Assembly: GCA_025677815.1 (NCBI GenBank)
Contig: JAIXMP010000018.1
Location: forward strand, 806,001-870,000
DNA: 64,000 bases
Source of the DNA: Phascolomyces articulosus
Lineage: Eukaryota; Mucoromycota; Mucoromycetes; Mucorales; Lichtheimiaceae
Direction: 5' to 3'
Below the pieces are notes generated by a model that ran no database searches, was not told the DNA's origin, and was given only the letters and a program-made list of their open reading frames with translations. Numbering within the stretch: the stretch's first letter is position 1; the number at the start of each line of letters is the position of its first letter. A program made the position numbers and the translations under genes. This document shows positions 28,746 through 40,007 of this stretch, piece by piece.

Positions 28746-31700
28746 TTATTTTTGATCTTCTTGTTCGTCATCATCATCCATCCTTGCGGTCTTTACATCC
28801 TCTCTATCCATAATCTTGTAAAAAAAAAACAATGATATATCTATAGGTTAGTTTTTTATATCCATTTCACATTCACAATACGAATAAAACAATTTTATCA
28901 ACTTACTTCATCCTCGTAATCTATTTTACGTTTTACACCTTGACTTGATTCTGCCATTTCAGTATCCTCTTCCTCATTGGACCCAACCAATGCTCCACTC
29001 TTGACAGCATCTGCATGACATGTTGCATGATATATCTACAAAACAGTCATGGTGTTAATTAGGATGAGAGGTTCATAATATATTATGAGTGGAAATGATA
29101 TATATAATAATAAAAAAAAGAAACCATACTTACAGTATTATCCACCATGACTGCATTTTTATACATCCATTCCTCTTCATCATCGTTCCAAAAGTCAATA
29201 AATCGTTCGCCACAAATAGGGCAAGGTTTTCTATCTTCATCATTAGGCATTACCACCATATGGGTTTCTGGACTCACAGTTTCAGTTGTTGCTCCTCCAG
29301 AAGCAGAAGGTGAACCCATAGTAACATCGGCTATTGAAGTATCATTTAAAAGGAAAGTTGGGGCTATATACCAAATATCACAGCATCATTTAATCTTATG
29401 TATATGTATCCCAGATAAATCATTTATTTATGTGATAGCAAATATGTTAAAAACAAAGGAATAGTATGTATATATGTATATGTTTTCCTTACCTTGATGA
29501 CTTGTCAATTCACCACCAGAACCACTCACCCATTCATCTTCAGTGACAAACCATGATCTTGATAAACCTCGTTTGACCCGTTCTTTCATTCGTCGGTTTT
29601 GTCGGAAATGAGAATCTAAATGAGCATCCATCTTGCTTTGACCTTCGGATGTTTTTGGATATCGGAAACCACATTGCTTGCATTGTAATGGGGAACCGGA
29701 ATACAATAATTCAATAGCACCTGGTCGTACACTTTTTTTTTATCATATGGAATCAGACATATGGAACGAGACCACACATATCAAAAATATAGCACACAGT
29801 AAAAATAGAATGGATGAGATTTTTGTAAAATGGAATACATGAGTAAATCTTTTTTTCTTTCTAGAAAATCTAGTAATAATAATAAAGGAAGGAAATAATA
29901 CTAATACACACATTTGTAAATCTTTGCTTTCCAATTTAAATGCACCGAAATCGTTTAATGAGATGTGTTTTTCAGATGGTTCACCAGCACCTTCTTTTTT
30001 ATCAGTTGTTGTTGAAGTCGTATTAGGATCAGTCGTAGAAGTAGCAGCAGCACCACTTGTTGGTATAGATGAAGTGGTAGAAGGAACACTAGTAGGTGTA
30101 CTATTACTACTTGCGCTACCACTGTTAGTATTACCAAGACCCGTTAATATACCCATGGATGTCAGTCCTTTTAATAATTCAGCAGTATTGATCGGTGCTG
30201 TGACGGGTGGTGATGGTGTAGCTGCAGCTGCAACAGATACAGGAACCGTAGGTGGTGCAGGTGCTCGGTAAACGGGAGGTGAATGTGATAATCGCCCTAT
30301 ATTACCCATCACAGGTACTTGTCCTTGTGATTGCATGGGTGATGGTGTTGGGGCTACGGTTGCTTGTAATGTAGTTGGTGTACTTACAGCAGCCATTGTA
30401 GGTGTACTACTTACAGGTGGCATCGAAAATGGAAGTCCACCGAGAATATTACCGAGATTAGTCATTTGATTTTGTTGTTGTGACAATGGTGGTGTAGACG
30501 TATTATTATTATTATTATTACTGCTTCCGAGTATTTGATTTAAATATTGTTGAATAGCACTTGATTGTTGTGGCGGTAATGTTGGAAGAATGGATTGTAT
30601 CTAATTGATTTGTCATATTGGAGGATAGATTTAATATTCATTGTGATTATTATATTAATAAATTTTAATTTAAATCGAGTGTATATTAGATTGGTCCTTA
30701 CCTGTGATAATAATTGCGATGTTGCAGCATCTTTATCGGTTGAATTATTATTATGGATAGCTTGTGATGATGAGGGTAATATGGATTGTAATGTGGATAA
30801 AATATCATTAGGTACTCCTCCCCCACTTAACGATGATGACTGAAAAAGAAAATAATACAAAAGAGCCCCATGATCAATGTACTGAAACACAAAAAAAAAA
30901 TATAGAGCTATTTCATATACTAAAAATGTAACTTACTTGTGTCGTTGTGGTAGTAGGAATTGTTGGAGCTATCACTGGATTTGAAACCGGGGGAGCCATA
31001 GGTCTAGATACACGTTCCTGATTGGAATAAACGTTTCGACTACGTGGATCTCTGGGATCACGCTAATAATAATATTTACATAAAATATTAAAACAAAAAC
31101 AATTCATGGAAATAAATGAGAGATCAATAAAAGTAATTTACCTTTTGAACAAAATTAGGATTAACATGAATTTGTTGATGATGACTACGTGGTGACGAAG
31201 TTCTTTGTTGTTGAGGAGAGGATGGGAACCTTGATTGTTGTTGTGGTGTTGGATGAGGTAGTTGTGTTGGTGAAGATGAAATATGCTGTTGTTGTTGAGG
31301 TTGTCTTTGTGGAGAAGCACCACCTTGATTTCTTGATCTTATATAATTGAGAGGACGTTCAATAGATTCAATGATTTGTCTTGAAAATACCGGGGCACCA
31401 TTGGGCATACCATTTTTCCAAGTATGTAATAATCGTTCAAAACTTTTACGTGTGTTGGGATCAGTGACAGTATAAGCATCCAAGAAGGTAGAAGCAATAT
31501 CTCGACCGAAATGCTCAATATAAACACCACCCACATTTTTACATATCGAATCAATTAAATACAGAACAGGAAGTTTCTGACCGGGTGCATTCTGGATAGA
31601 TAGAAAAAAAAATAATAGTAATTAATATATATAAATATATCCTATTTCTCATCTAATTTTCGTTATTTATACGTTTTTTTCCAGCCTCCCCCATTATCCA

Positions 31701-32739
31701 ATGGATCGGTGTGTAACATGTAACAAGAGCTCATTTCTTTTTTTCCTCCCACAAAAATAAACCAAAAAACCCTAATAGATGATGATATAGAAAGGGAGAA
31801 AATGTGTATATAAAATGTGTAATATGTGAGATATTGAAAGGGTTGTTAAGGTAGCATATATATATATATATATATGGATTGTGTAGGTGTGGATGAGAGA
31901 AGAGATATAATTTCATAAAATAAAGCTTGGATTCTATTCTTGTTTCTTTTTTTTTCCTTGGTTCTTTTTTTTTATTATTATATAATAAAATACTCTTTTT
32001 TCTTCTTTTGTGATCCATCAATAGGAGGAAAAGGGAAGAGGGGATATTAATAAAAAGAGAGTGGAGGAAGACCATTCTTTATTATCATTAGTCTTCTTCA
32101 TCTCCTCCAAATATAATAATAATAAATAATAAACAAAAAAGTAAATATATCGTAATAAAGGCTTTCAAAAATGTTGTTATATTAAAAGCCTCATTACTCC
32201 AATATATACTTTTTTTCTTTTTTTTTTGACTGTTATTGTTGCTTGCTTTGCTTGTAACCAATAATATTTATAATATAATAAACAAAAAATAATAATAAAA
32301 TAGTAATAATAATGGATGGGAAGAGAGAGATAGAAAAGGGTATCATGGGTTGTAAATGGTCTTGTTTTGTAATTTCAAAAGTAAAAGCTCCATTGGTGGG
32401 GTGAGAAGGTGTATATGTACACACACACACAAAAAAAAATAATAAACTAATAATAATAATCATTTTTTTGTTTCAACTTACATGTCTGATTTGTTGTTCA
32501 ATCTCTCGTACAATGGCAGCAGCAGCATATTGGTTTTCTTGAGCTTGGATGGTCAGATTCGTAATAATGGGCTTGCTATTAAAAGTAAGTTCATATAAAG
32601 CTTCACGATAATTCCGTCTCACTGTCTCAATATCTGCAGGTCCTTCTGGTCCTTGTGAGAATCCTTGTCTTTGAACGGATGGTGGTTGAGGTGGCTGATT
32701 CATTCCTGCCATAGGCATATTGTTTTGTTGTAATGACAT
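28746..32739 (-). CDS. PCF11: Pcf11, cleavage and polyadenylation / transcription termination factor
   Basis: Pcf11 binds the phosphorylated RNA polymerase II tail and acts in pre-mRNA 3' end cleavage (CF IA with Clp1). Nine exons: 32739-32482, 31591-31142, 31062-30937, 30839-30702, 30600-29912, 29731-29493, 29363-29134, 29035-28907 and 28814-28746. They give 775 residues. The CTD-interacting domain fills about residues 20-150 ([45 protein letters not shown]). A Gln/Pro-rich linker contains [10 protein letters not shown] long Ser/Thr/Pro-rich middle follows. Two zinc-finger elements flank the expected Clp1-binding region: [11 protein letters not shown]...HLDSHF and [19 protein letters not shown]. 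The exon 5 donor is the less common GTGTGT. The gene is divergent from the VAMP gene. Confidence 0.95.
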
Positions 32740-33232
32740 TGTGTAAAAAAATATATCCAAACTATACAAACACACTCTTTACTTTTTTGTTTTTATAATA
32801 GTAATAGTAATAATATAATAATGGTAATAGTAATATAGAATAGATTTGTATTTATTATTATTATTATTATTATTATTGTATAGATTGGTTGTTGAGATTA
32901 CCTCCTCCCTTGTTCAGATTGGCTGTGTATGTCGAGGAGAAAAAGAAAAAAAAAGAGAGAAAAGAGAGGAGAATTTGGTTGTGTTTTGTGTTGAGTTTTC
33001 TGTATAAGAAATTTGTAGCAGGTCTTTTTTTGGATTGTGCTAAAGCGTCACATCGAATGGCAGCAAGCCGGTAATAGGTTCCCTCTTTTTTTGTGATACA
33101 AATGTTGCTTTTGAAAACCGCCCTCTTTCTTTTCAAATACCTGCTTTTTTTCTTTTCTTTTTTTTTTCCTTGTCAGTTATCAGCTTCTTTTTCTTTTCCA
33201 TTTAAATCCACCTCTTCTAAAAAACAACAACA
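32740..33232. promoter_or_regulatory. Divergent promoter region of PCF11 and the VAMP gene
   Basis: 493 bases between divergent starts. A TTA/ATA microsatellite lies at about 32796-32878 next to PCF11, and a pyrimidine-rich tract at about 33138-33205 lies just upstream of the VAMP start. CT-rich tracts of this kind often precede highly expressed fungal genes. The assignment is inference. Confidence 0.45.
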
Positions 33233-33976
33233 ATGTTAGTCATTTATATTTTTATTCATTAACTAATCTATATAAAACAACTAAACTAAAATGAGGAACT
33301 CCCTTTGTTTTACAGGTCCGAGCCCTATGATCCATATATTCCCAATGGCCAACACCGCACCAGCCAAGATGCCTCTTCCAACAACAAAGTTCAACATGTA
33401 GAAGCTCAAGTCAAAGAAGTTGTTGGTATTATGCAAGATAATATTGATAAGGCTAGGCAACGTGGTGAACGTCTCGATGATATTCGTGGAAAAACTGGTA
33501 TTTATTATGATCATTTTTTTACTCGGAGAGTGGAATCTCTTTAATTATCTTCCGTTTTACTTTTATTAAACTTTTTTACACGTTGAAATTGATCAATTAT
33601 TTAGAGGATTTACAAGCTACTGCTGGTCACTTTCGTCGAGGAGCAAATCAAGTACGTAAGAGAATGTGGTGGAAAGATCTTAAATGGAAGATTATTATTG
33701 CAGTGACCATTTTGGTTATTCTTGGTATCATTATTGGTATGTTATCATCATCACTATCATTTTAATAAAAAAATAAGGATAAAAAGGAGATAATTATCAT
33801 CATAGTTAACTTGTGCCTTTTCAATTTTTTATTATTATATAGGATCTATTGTTGGTACTCAAGTAAGTTAATAATAATAATAAGGATGCATTGGGCGTAG
33901 TAGAGAGAGGGGAGCTTTTATTAATTCCATTATTTGCAATTACAATTACAATTTCTATCTATAGACCAACAACTAA
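33233..33976 (+). CDS. SNC1: Synaptobrevin/VAMP R-SNARE (Snc1/Snc2-like)
   Basis: A vesicle SNARE for exocytosis and endosomal recycling. The start codon is split: AT at 33233-33234, then an 81-base intron (GTTAGT...TTTACAG), then G at 33316. Further exons are 33316-33497, 33605-33736, 33843-33862 and 33965-33976. The SNARE motif spans VQHVEAQVKEVVGIMQDNID to ATAGHFRRGANQVRKR, with the zero-layer Arg in ARQRGERLDDI. A juxtamembrane RMWWKDLKWK precedes a C-terminal transmembrane segment (IIIAVTILVILGIIIG). The final intron gives the ending GTQTNN (115 residues). If unspliced, the GTAAGT donor reads as Val-Ser-stop at 33869-33871, giving 114 residues. The tail is short on the luminal side, as expected for a tail-anchored protein. 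Confidence 0.92.
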
Positions 33977-35248
33977 GTTAACTTGCTAACAACAACCAGC
34001 TAACCCGTTAACCAAGGATTAAATAATCCCGTTTTCTTATAATATTACGAAAAGTTGCCTAAAGAAAAAAGTGGCTCAGCTTATTCATTTTTCTATGATT
34101 TTTTATGTCTTTTTTACTGATTCTTTTTAATATTTTTTTTTTGTATACCACCTAACAATATACGCACAACGTTTAACAATTTATTATATTTCATCAACAA
34201 CTGAAACAATCAAATTAAAAATAAGCCGAGAAATTCCATATATCAACAAGTTGATACATATTTTTTCATTGTGTTGCAATCTTCTGTTTGGTAGTGGTAA
34301 AAGGTTGGAAAAGGAAAATTCGGTGTTTGTGATTCGGAATAATCAATTCCGCTTCTTTGATAAGAGTTTATTGATGGGATTTCACCCATTCGTACTACAG
34401 CGACTTTCCACTTTTGCTTTTGATAGAATCAAATGAATGATTATGATTTGAGATTTCATAATAAAATGTTATTATGAAGATTATTTTCAAACATATTGGA
34501 GGTTTCTATGTACTCACTTGATTTAATGATAAATCGATAAATGCATTCAGAGGCGAGAACCCTGACAATAAATATATCCTGGGTACCTCCCTCTCTGCGC
34601 CACATGCTATAATAGTAATCTAGTTCTATTTGACCATAACCATATGATATACATAATTCATTCGATATAATAATAATACTGCTTAGTTTATAAATATGCT
34701 CTTGGCGGGAACACGCAGTAAAATATATTTGGCAAGTGTATAGATCAGAATCATGAATCATAATGGATAAAGAACTGCTACAATCCTTGGATATTTTTAG
34801 AAGTAGTTTGTTGTTTTATACTGCTGCCATGGAATATATACCATTTTAGCCAATATTCAATAGGGATGGGCTTGTAGTCATCATCAAGAGGATAACCAGA
34901 AGTAGGCGTTGTCTTTATAGTAGTATATATTGTATATTCAATAATATTATAAACTTTGTTAAAACCAAAATGAGAAAGGGCTTTGGCATTTTTTATTTAA
35001 AATGAATAGACTTAGCACACATCACATTCCATTCTTATCATGTGAGAGAGAGATAAAATGACGGAACTTCTTCGCGTGGGCAGTGCTCCGCTATACTAAA
35101 TAAATTAACAATTTTGCTGCGCATTTTAGAAAAGTCCACTTTCTATCACGATTCTTTGTGAAAAAAAAGGACGTGTCATTTTCTCTCTTTTATTTTCCTT
35201 TCTTTATCCAATCCTCTTACCCACTATTATACATACACACATATCCTT
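33977..35248. other. Intergenic region between VAMP and shugoshin genes
   Basis: 1.3 kb of AT-rich DNA holding the VAMP 3' UTR and the shugoshin promoter. A minus-strand open frame at 34456-34761 has no recognisable motif and is left uncalled. CT-rich sequence at about 35180-35215 precedes the next gene. Confidence 0.5.
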
Positions 35249-36518
35249 ATGCCAAACGTATCCATCAAGGTATGTTATTGTTGATCCCCAACTTTTGATG
35301 GGAGTTTTTTGGAGGGCTTAATAGATTTTCCGTGTACCTGTGAAAAAGTGTCTTGTTTCACAAAGAAAGCTTATTTGCATACATAAAATATGGCACCTCA
35401 TGTAGAGGATCCGCTTTGAACGATCGTCTCATTCAACCACAGGATCTACAGCAGAAAAGTTGGAATCTTTTAAACGAACGCATTTAAAACAAAATCGTGA
35501 ATTAACTCGAACCAATGTCATTTATGCATCTCATATTCGCAAATTGGAAAATGACGTTTGTACTTTAAAAAGCGAGAATCTGGAACTTCGTGCACGATTG
35601 ATTCATGTTGAACGACAACTTGAATTAAAAGAACAAGAATGCGTCATGCTTACAGACAATGAAAAACAACAACAGCAAGAGGAACATGAAATGATGGATA
35701 GTAGTAGTAGTAGTAGTAGTAGTGTCACCAATGATGCTACCATGACCCTCACTCAAAAGCAAACGCACCACTTGATGAAGAATGATACACAATCATCACT
35801 CGTCATTGAAGATCTAGTGATGGATGATTCAATGATAGAAAAGCAAGATCCAGAGCTATGCACTACTACTACAGCAGCTAGTTATAATAGCAAACAGGAA
35901 CAACAATTACCATCACCAGCAACAGAAGAATGTAATTTTGCAGCAGAAGGAAAAAAACTGACATTGCATCATTATAACGATGGTCTTGAAAAGGACGATA
36001 AGAACGTGCAACAATTATTATCACCCCCAGAAATAGAAGAAGATAGTGTATTAGTTGATTTAGGTATCCGAATGGCAGAAACAATGTATCAAGCAGAATA
36101 TTTGGAAGATAAAGTAAATAGTAATGATACAGATGATGATACGATGGGATATTCTGTTGAACCACCCGGTTCGCCAGACATTGAATTATTACTTGAACAT
36201 CAAACACACCATAACAAACTTGCTATTATGAATCACAATAACAAGCAACAAGAAAAAGAATCACAAAAACAATTACTATCGTCAACTTTGACAGACGCAG
36301 AAAAACAGAAAGATACCATTTCTGATGGAAATAAGGTATTGCAACAACATGATATGATTTCTATTCCATCCTCATCCTCATCAGCGGCAACCATGGTGAT
36401 CATCAATAGTGGTAGCAAACGATCCAAAGCACCTAAAAATTATGCATTGCCTAGTGTGAAAAAGAAATTGCGAAAGGGTGATCCATTCACTTTTGATTAT
36501 CAAGGGACGACAACATGA
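35249..36518 (+). CDS. SGO1: Shugoshin, centromeric cohesin protector
   Basis: Shugoshin recruits PP2A to pericentromeres and protects cohesin. Two exons (35249-35269, only 21 bases, and 35406-36518) give 377 residues. An N-terminal coiled coil at about 22-75 (ESFKRTHLKQNRELTRTNV, HIRKLENDVCTLKSENLELR) matches the shugoshin PP2A/B56-binding coil. A long acidic Ser/Gln-rich region with a Ser run (about residue 92-98) follows. The C-terminal basic box RSKAPKNYALPSVKKKLRKG (about 346-365) is the shugoshin C-terminal motif that reads phosphorylated histone H2A. Both diagnostic ends are present, which makes the call firm despite the low-complexity middle. Only one copy is visible, so mitotic versus meiotic specialisation cannot be judged. 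Confidence 0.9.
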
Positions 36519-36967
36519 TCTCTCTCTCTTTCCTTCTCGTCATTCATTATTCTTACCTCAATTATGCACAAAAAAAAGCTTTTATTTCCAATTATCATTT
36601 ATGAAACTCTTATTGAGTAGATATATGATATATGTTTTTTTATTACTTCAAAAATATGTATAAAAATGGCTAATGATTACAAAAGTAACAATAATTATGA
36701 TAAAATGTGGAGAGGTGGTATTTGTTTTTTTCATTCTTTTTTTTTACAGTGTACAATGGATATACTTTTACAAAGCATATACATTTTTCGTTAAAATGGA
36801 TTTTGGGGGATAAAGTAGAGGAGGAGAAGGGAAATGAAGGGAGGTAATTATATATTACATGTGCACAAAATGGTTTATTTTTCATCCCAAAAAACGTCGT
36901 TAATATTTCTTCATCATCACCATCCTTATATACTATCATCCAAGAGAGAGAGAGACCACACCCTTCT
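36519..36967. other. Convergent 3' spacer
   Basis: 449 bases between the stop codons of the shugoshin and PZP genes. The DNA is AT-rich and presumably holds two polyadenylation regions. Nothing else is recognised. Confidence 0.6.
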
Positions 36968-39134
36968 CTATTTACGTTTTTCCATTGCCAACTTATTCGC
37001 CAGATTGATGATTTGCAACCATTCATGTTCGCCAGGAGGACCTGTTCTTGAAAGTGTATCGCGTAACAATCTCACATATTCATCCATTTTATGAGGGGAA
37101 GGCGCGGTATTGTTGGCAAGACGTAGATTCAATGTCATGAAAATATCGGTCACCACTTTTTTGAAATCCTTTTGTTGTTGCAATTCACGATGCATGCGAT
37201 CCATTTTACCATTCGCTTCATCCAATCGTTTTTCAAGTGTCTTTGATTCTGCTGCCTTTTCCAAGGCTTTTTTCATATCCTTTTTCGCATCTTCTAAGCG
37301 TGCACTCAAATAACTTGTTTCGGATTGTTTATACGCTTCTTCCTTTTTCGCGTCTTCTACTTTGGTTTTAAGTTGATTTAATTCTATTTGTTTGTTGGCT
37401 AATTCTTTTTTTAATCGTATGATTTCGTCAGAGGCGGCGGCGGCTGATGATAATAAGGAGGAAGATGCAGAGGGTGGGGATGCTGTAGGTGGAGGGGATG
37501 TTGTCGTTCTCGTTAATGATGGGATAGGTGGCGATGCAGAAGGGGACAATGATAATGAGTTTGAACGGGACGAGGATACTAGACCACCAGAAGATGAAGA
37601 AATGAAACTATTATTAATATCGTTGCTGCTGTTGTTGGTCATACTGGAAATGGATTTGGATAATGAGGGTGATGGTGAGGAGGATGACATGGATTGTTGT
37701 TGGAATTTGGGTTTTGACTTAATGGCAAGTGAAGGCCTTCGAGGTGGGATTATTTGACCATTGTTCATAGTGTTACTTGACCCATAACCAGTATTATTAA
37801 CATTAACACCTCCGTTACTACTAATACTATTACTTCTGCTTCTGATGAAAAGATTGCTACCATTATCGTTGGTATTTTCGTTATTAAAATGATTATTTTT
37901 TAACATCTTGGATGGACTCTCTTTTAATGATGGACTTGGTCGTTTCGCAAGATAGGAAGATGAAGAGGATGGTGTCGATGATGATGATGACGATGGCAAA
38001 GAGGCTCCAGATAAATCAATAACATGTGTATTTTGATGATCGAGACATCTTACAGGGTCACCAATCGGCATTGGATACCCAACAGAAATTATACCTGCAT
38101 GAACACCACATGTCGCATGAAAATATCTAATTCAATAAAAACATTGGTATTTATATAAGATGGTTGTTTTTTTTTTTTACATAAGAGAGTTTAGTATATG
38201 ATATGAAACATACTTATCACAGCCCGTAACACTGCATTTCAAACATAAACCTTGACGTTTCATACATTTATAACATTGCTATATGATAATAATTAAAATG
38301 ATTAGCTTCTTTTGATGAAATTGAATAGGTGCATTTTAGTTATTACCTGAGTATCAATATTTTTGTTAATGTAATAGTATGGAAACCGTTCATGTTTGAC
38401 ATCTTTATGGAATGAGGCACACACAACATGCATGAATTTGCCAGAATGCTGAGTACGTTTGATGGCACCTGTTTGCATTGGACAACATACGATATCCTAT
38501 TAAAAATTAGAGTTTCCATGGTTATTCATTATTGTTGTTACTGATGTTTTTTTTTTGGTAAAATAAATGTTTTTATTTGTATTTGATATTTACCACGAGT
38601 TTATCATGTCGAAGAGCAGTGCATCGATCACAATACCAGTTACTTTCTGGTATCACTGGGACACCATAACAGGCTATATGTTATTGAAAGAAAAAAGTTA
38701 GACCTTTTTTAAAAAAGATGTTCGGCATCATCTTTTAACACTATTTTCATCGTTTATTTTTATGATTATCATCATTACCTTGATGAACAGGCATATCGCA
38801 TTCTAAATAACAATAATAAATAATCAGAGGTTAATATATATACTATATGATTTCGTCAAGTATCTTATTATGAATGATCGTGTTTTTTCTTACTTGTTCC
38901 ATCCTTAAATTCACCATCACAATATAAGATTTGGTTTGATGTACGTGAGGTGGGGTCTTCACAAACTTCACATTTGTCCTATGTTACACATTGAATGTGA
39001 TAGTTTTTTTTTTTTTAAAAAAAAAAATAATAATTATAATGATAATACTCAAGGTTAGAAAAGAATGTCAAATATTGCTTGTTGACTTAATAAATGTAAT
39101 ATATTTTTTGTATTTTGCGCACCTCGTCCGCCAT
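36968..39134 (-). CDS. PHD-zinc knuckle-extended PHD (PZP) protein with coiled coil, AF10-like
   Basis: Probably a chromatin reader. Seven exons: 39134-39123 (12 bases, MADE), 38978-38894, 38802-38779 (24-base microexon), 38673-38594, 38496-38347, 38278-38214 and 38126-36968. They give 524 residues. PHD1 (about 5-62) reads DKCEVCEDP, CDGEFKDGTKCDMPVHQACY and WYCDRC. The knuckle and ePHD (about 70-170) read VCCPMQTGAIKRTQHSGKF, HVVCASF, CYKCMKRQGLCLKCSVTGCD and FHATCGVHAG. This architecture occurs in AF10/AF17, BRPF and JADE proteins, where it binds unmodified H3. The very N-terminal placement and a C-terminal Lys/Glu-rich coiled coil (about 365-460) are most like AF10. The Ser-rich middle is disordered. 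The link to Dot1 or to a histone acetyltransferase complex is unresolved. Confidence 0.88.
39004..39027. repeat. T13/A11 self-complementary tract inside a PZP intron
   Basis: A run of T directly joined to a run of A, inside the first intron (38979-39122) of the PZP gene. The same arrangement recurs at about 1583, 3583, 4082 and 22205. Confidence 0.85.
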
Positions 39135-40007
39135 ATTTAAATAGAAATGGTATTTTTAATAATGGGACTCCCTTACTTTTCTTTCTTTCTCTAGAAAAAG
39201 ATAACAGAGTGGTTGGTGTACCTGTTATAAATTATATAATAAAGGTAATAGTGTGTGGTCACTGTCGACTGTTTATATATATATATATATATGTATATGT
39301 ATATATATATATTTATATAATATGTGTATGCTGATGATATATCAAATATTATTGGTTTTTCTCCCTATTATTTATACAAAAAACATATTCCTGCTTATTG
39401 GTTTTTTATATGTCCCTTGTTTCTAATAGTAAAAGAAGAATGAAAGAAACGGAGCTTTATAAAAAAAATTTAAGTACCACACCTTCTTTTTATATCAGAA
39501 CCTTTGTTGTGTGACTTGTTTTATGGATTGGCCAATCATGAATTTGGATTTCTTTTTTTCTTGTTCACTCTGGTGAATTCTATACAAAGTCATGCAGAGT
39601 AAGCACGAAAACCAAATGGGTCACTATGGTGTAACTTTGATAAATAACTTTTTTTTGTGGGGGTTGCTGCGTATATATGAGCCAAGTGTGTAGATCATCT
39701 TACACATATATTTTGCAAAACGATAATAATAATAATGAAAAAAATCTTTATATAATAAAATGTACATGGAATCGTTACAGTTGTTGATGAACAATAATAA
39801 CTAGTTCATAGGATGTTGTATATAAATATAATAATAAGCAGTTATAAAAATAAGAAATAAAAACAGAATTACAAAATAGATATTGTTGTTGTTATTGTTA
39901 CAAGGATAAATAATATAGCAAAAGAATAAAAGAGGAAATCACCTTCTACTGCGGCGGTGGCGAGGGAAGTGACCACTTAACTACCCTGCGTCTAAGTAGA
40001 AAGATGT
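39135..40007. other. Intergenic region upstream of the PZP gene
   Basis: 873 AT-rich bases holding the PZP promoter and the 3' UTR of the RasGEF gene. A (TA)n tract lies at about 39273-39312. No gene is seen. Confidence 0.55.

Noticed and set aside
34456..34761. 101-codon minus-strand frame between VAMP and shugoshin.
   Set aside because: Composition is Ile/Tyr/Ser-rich as expected from AT-rich noncoding DNA, and no motif is present.
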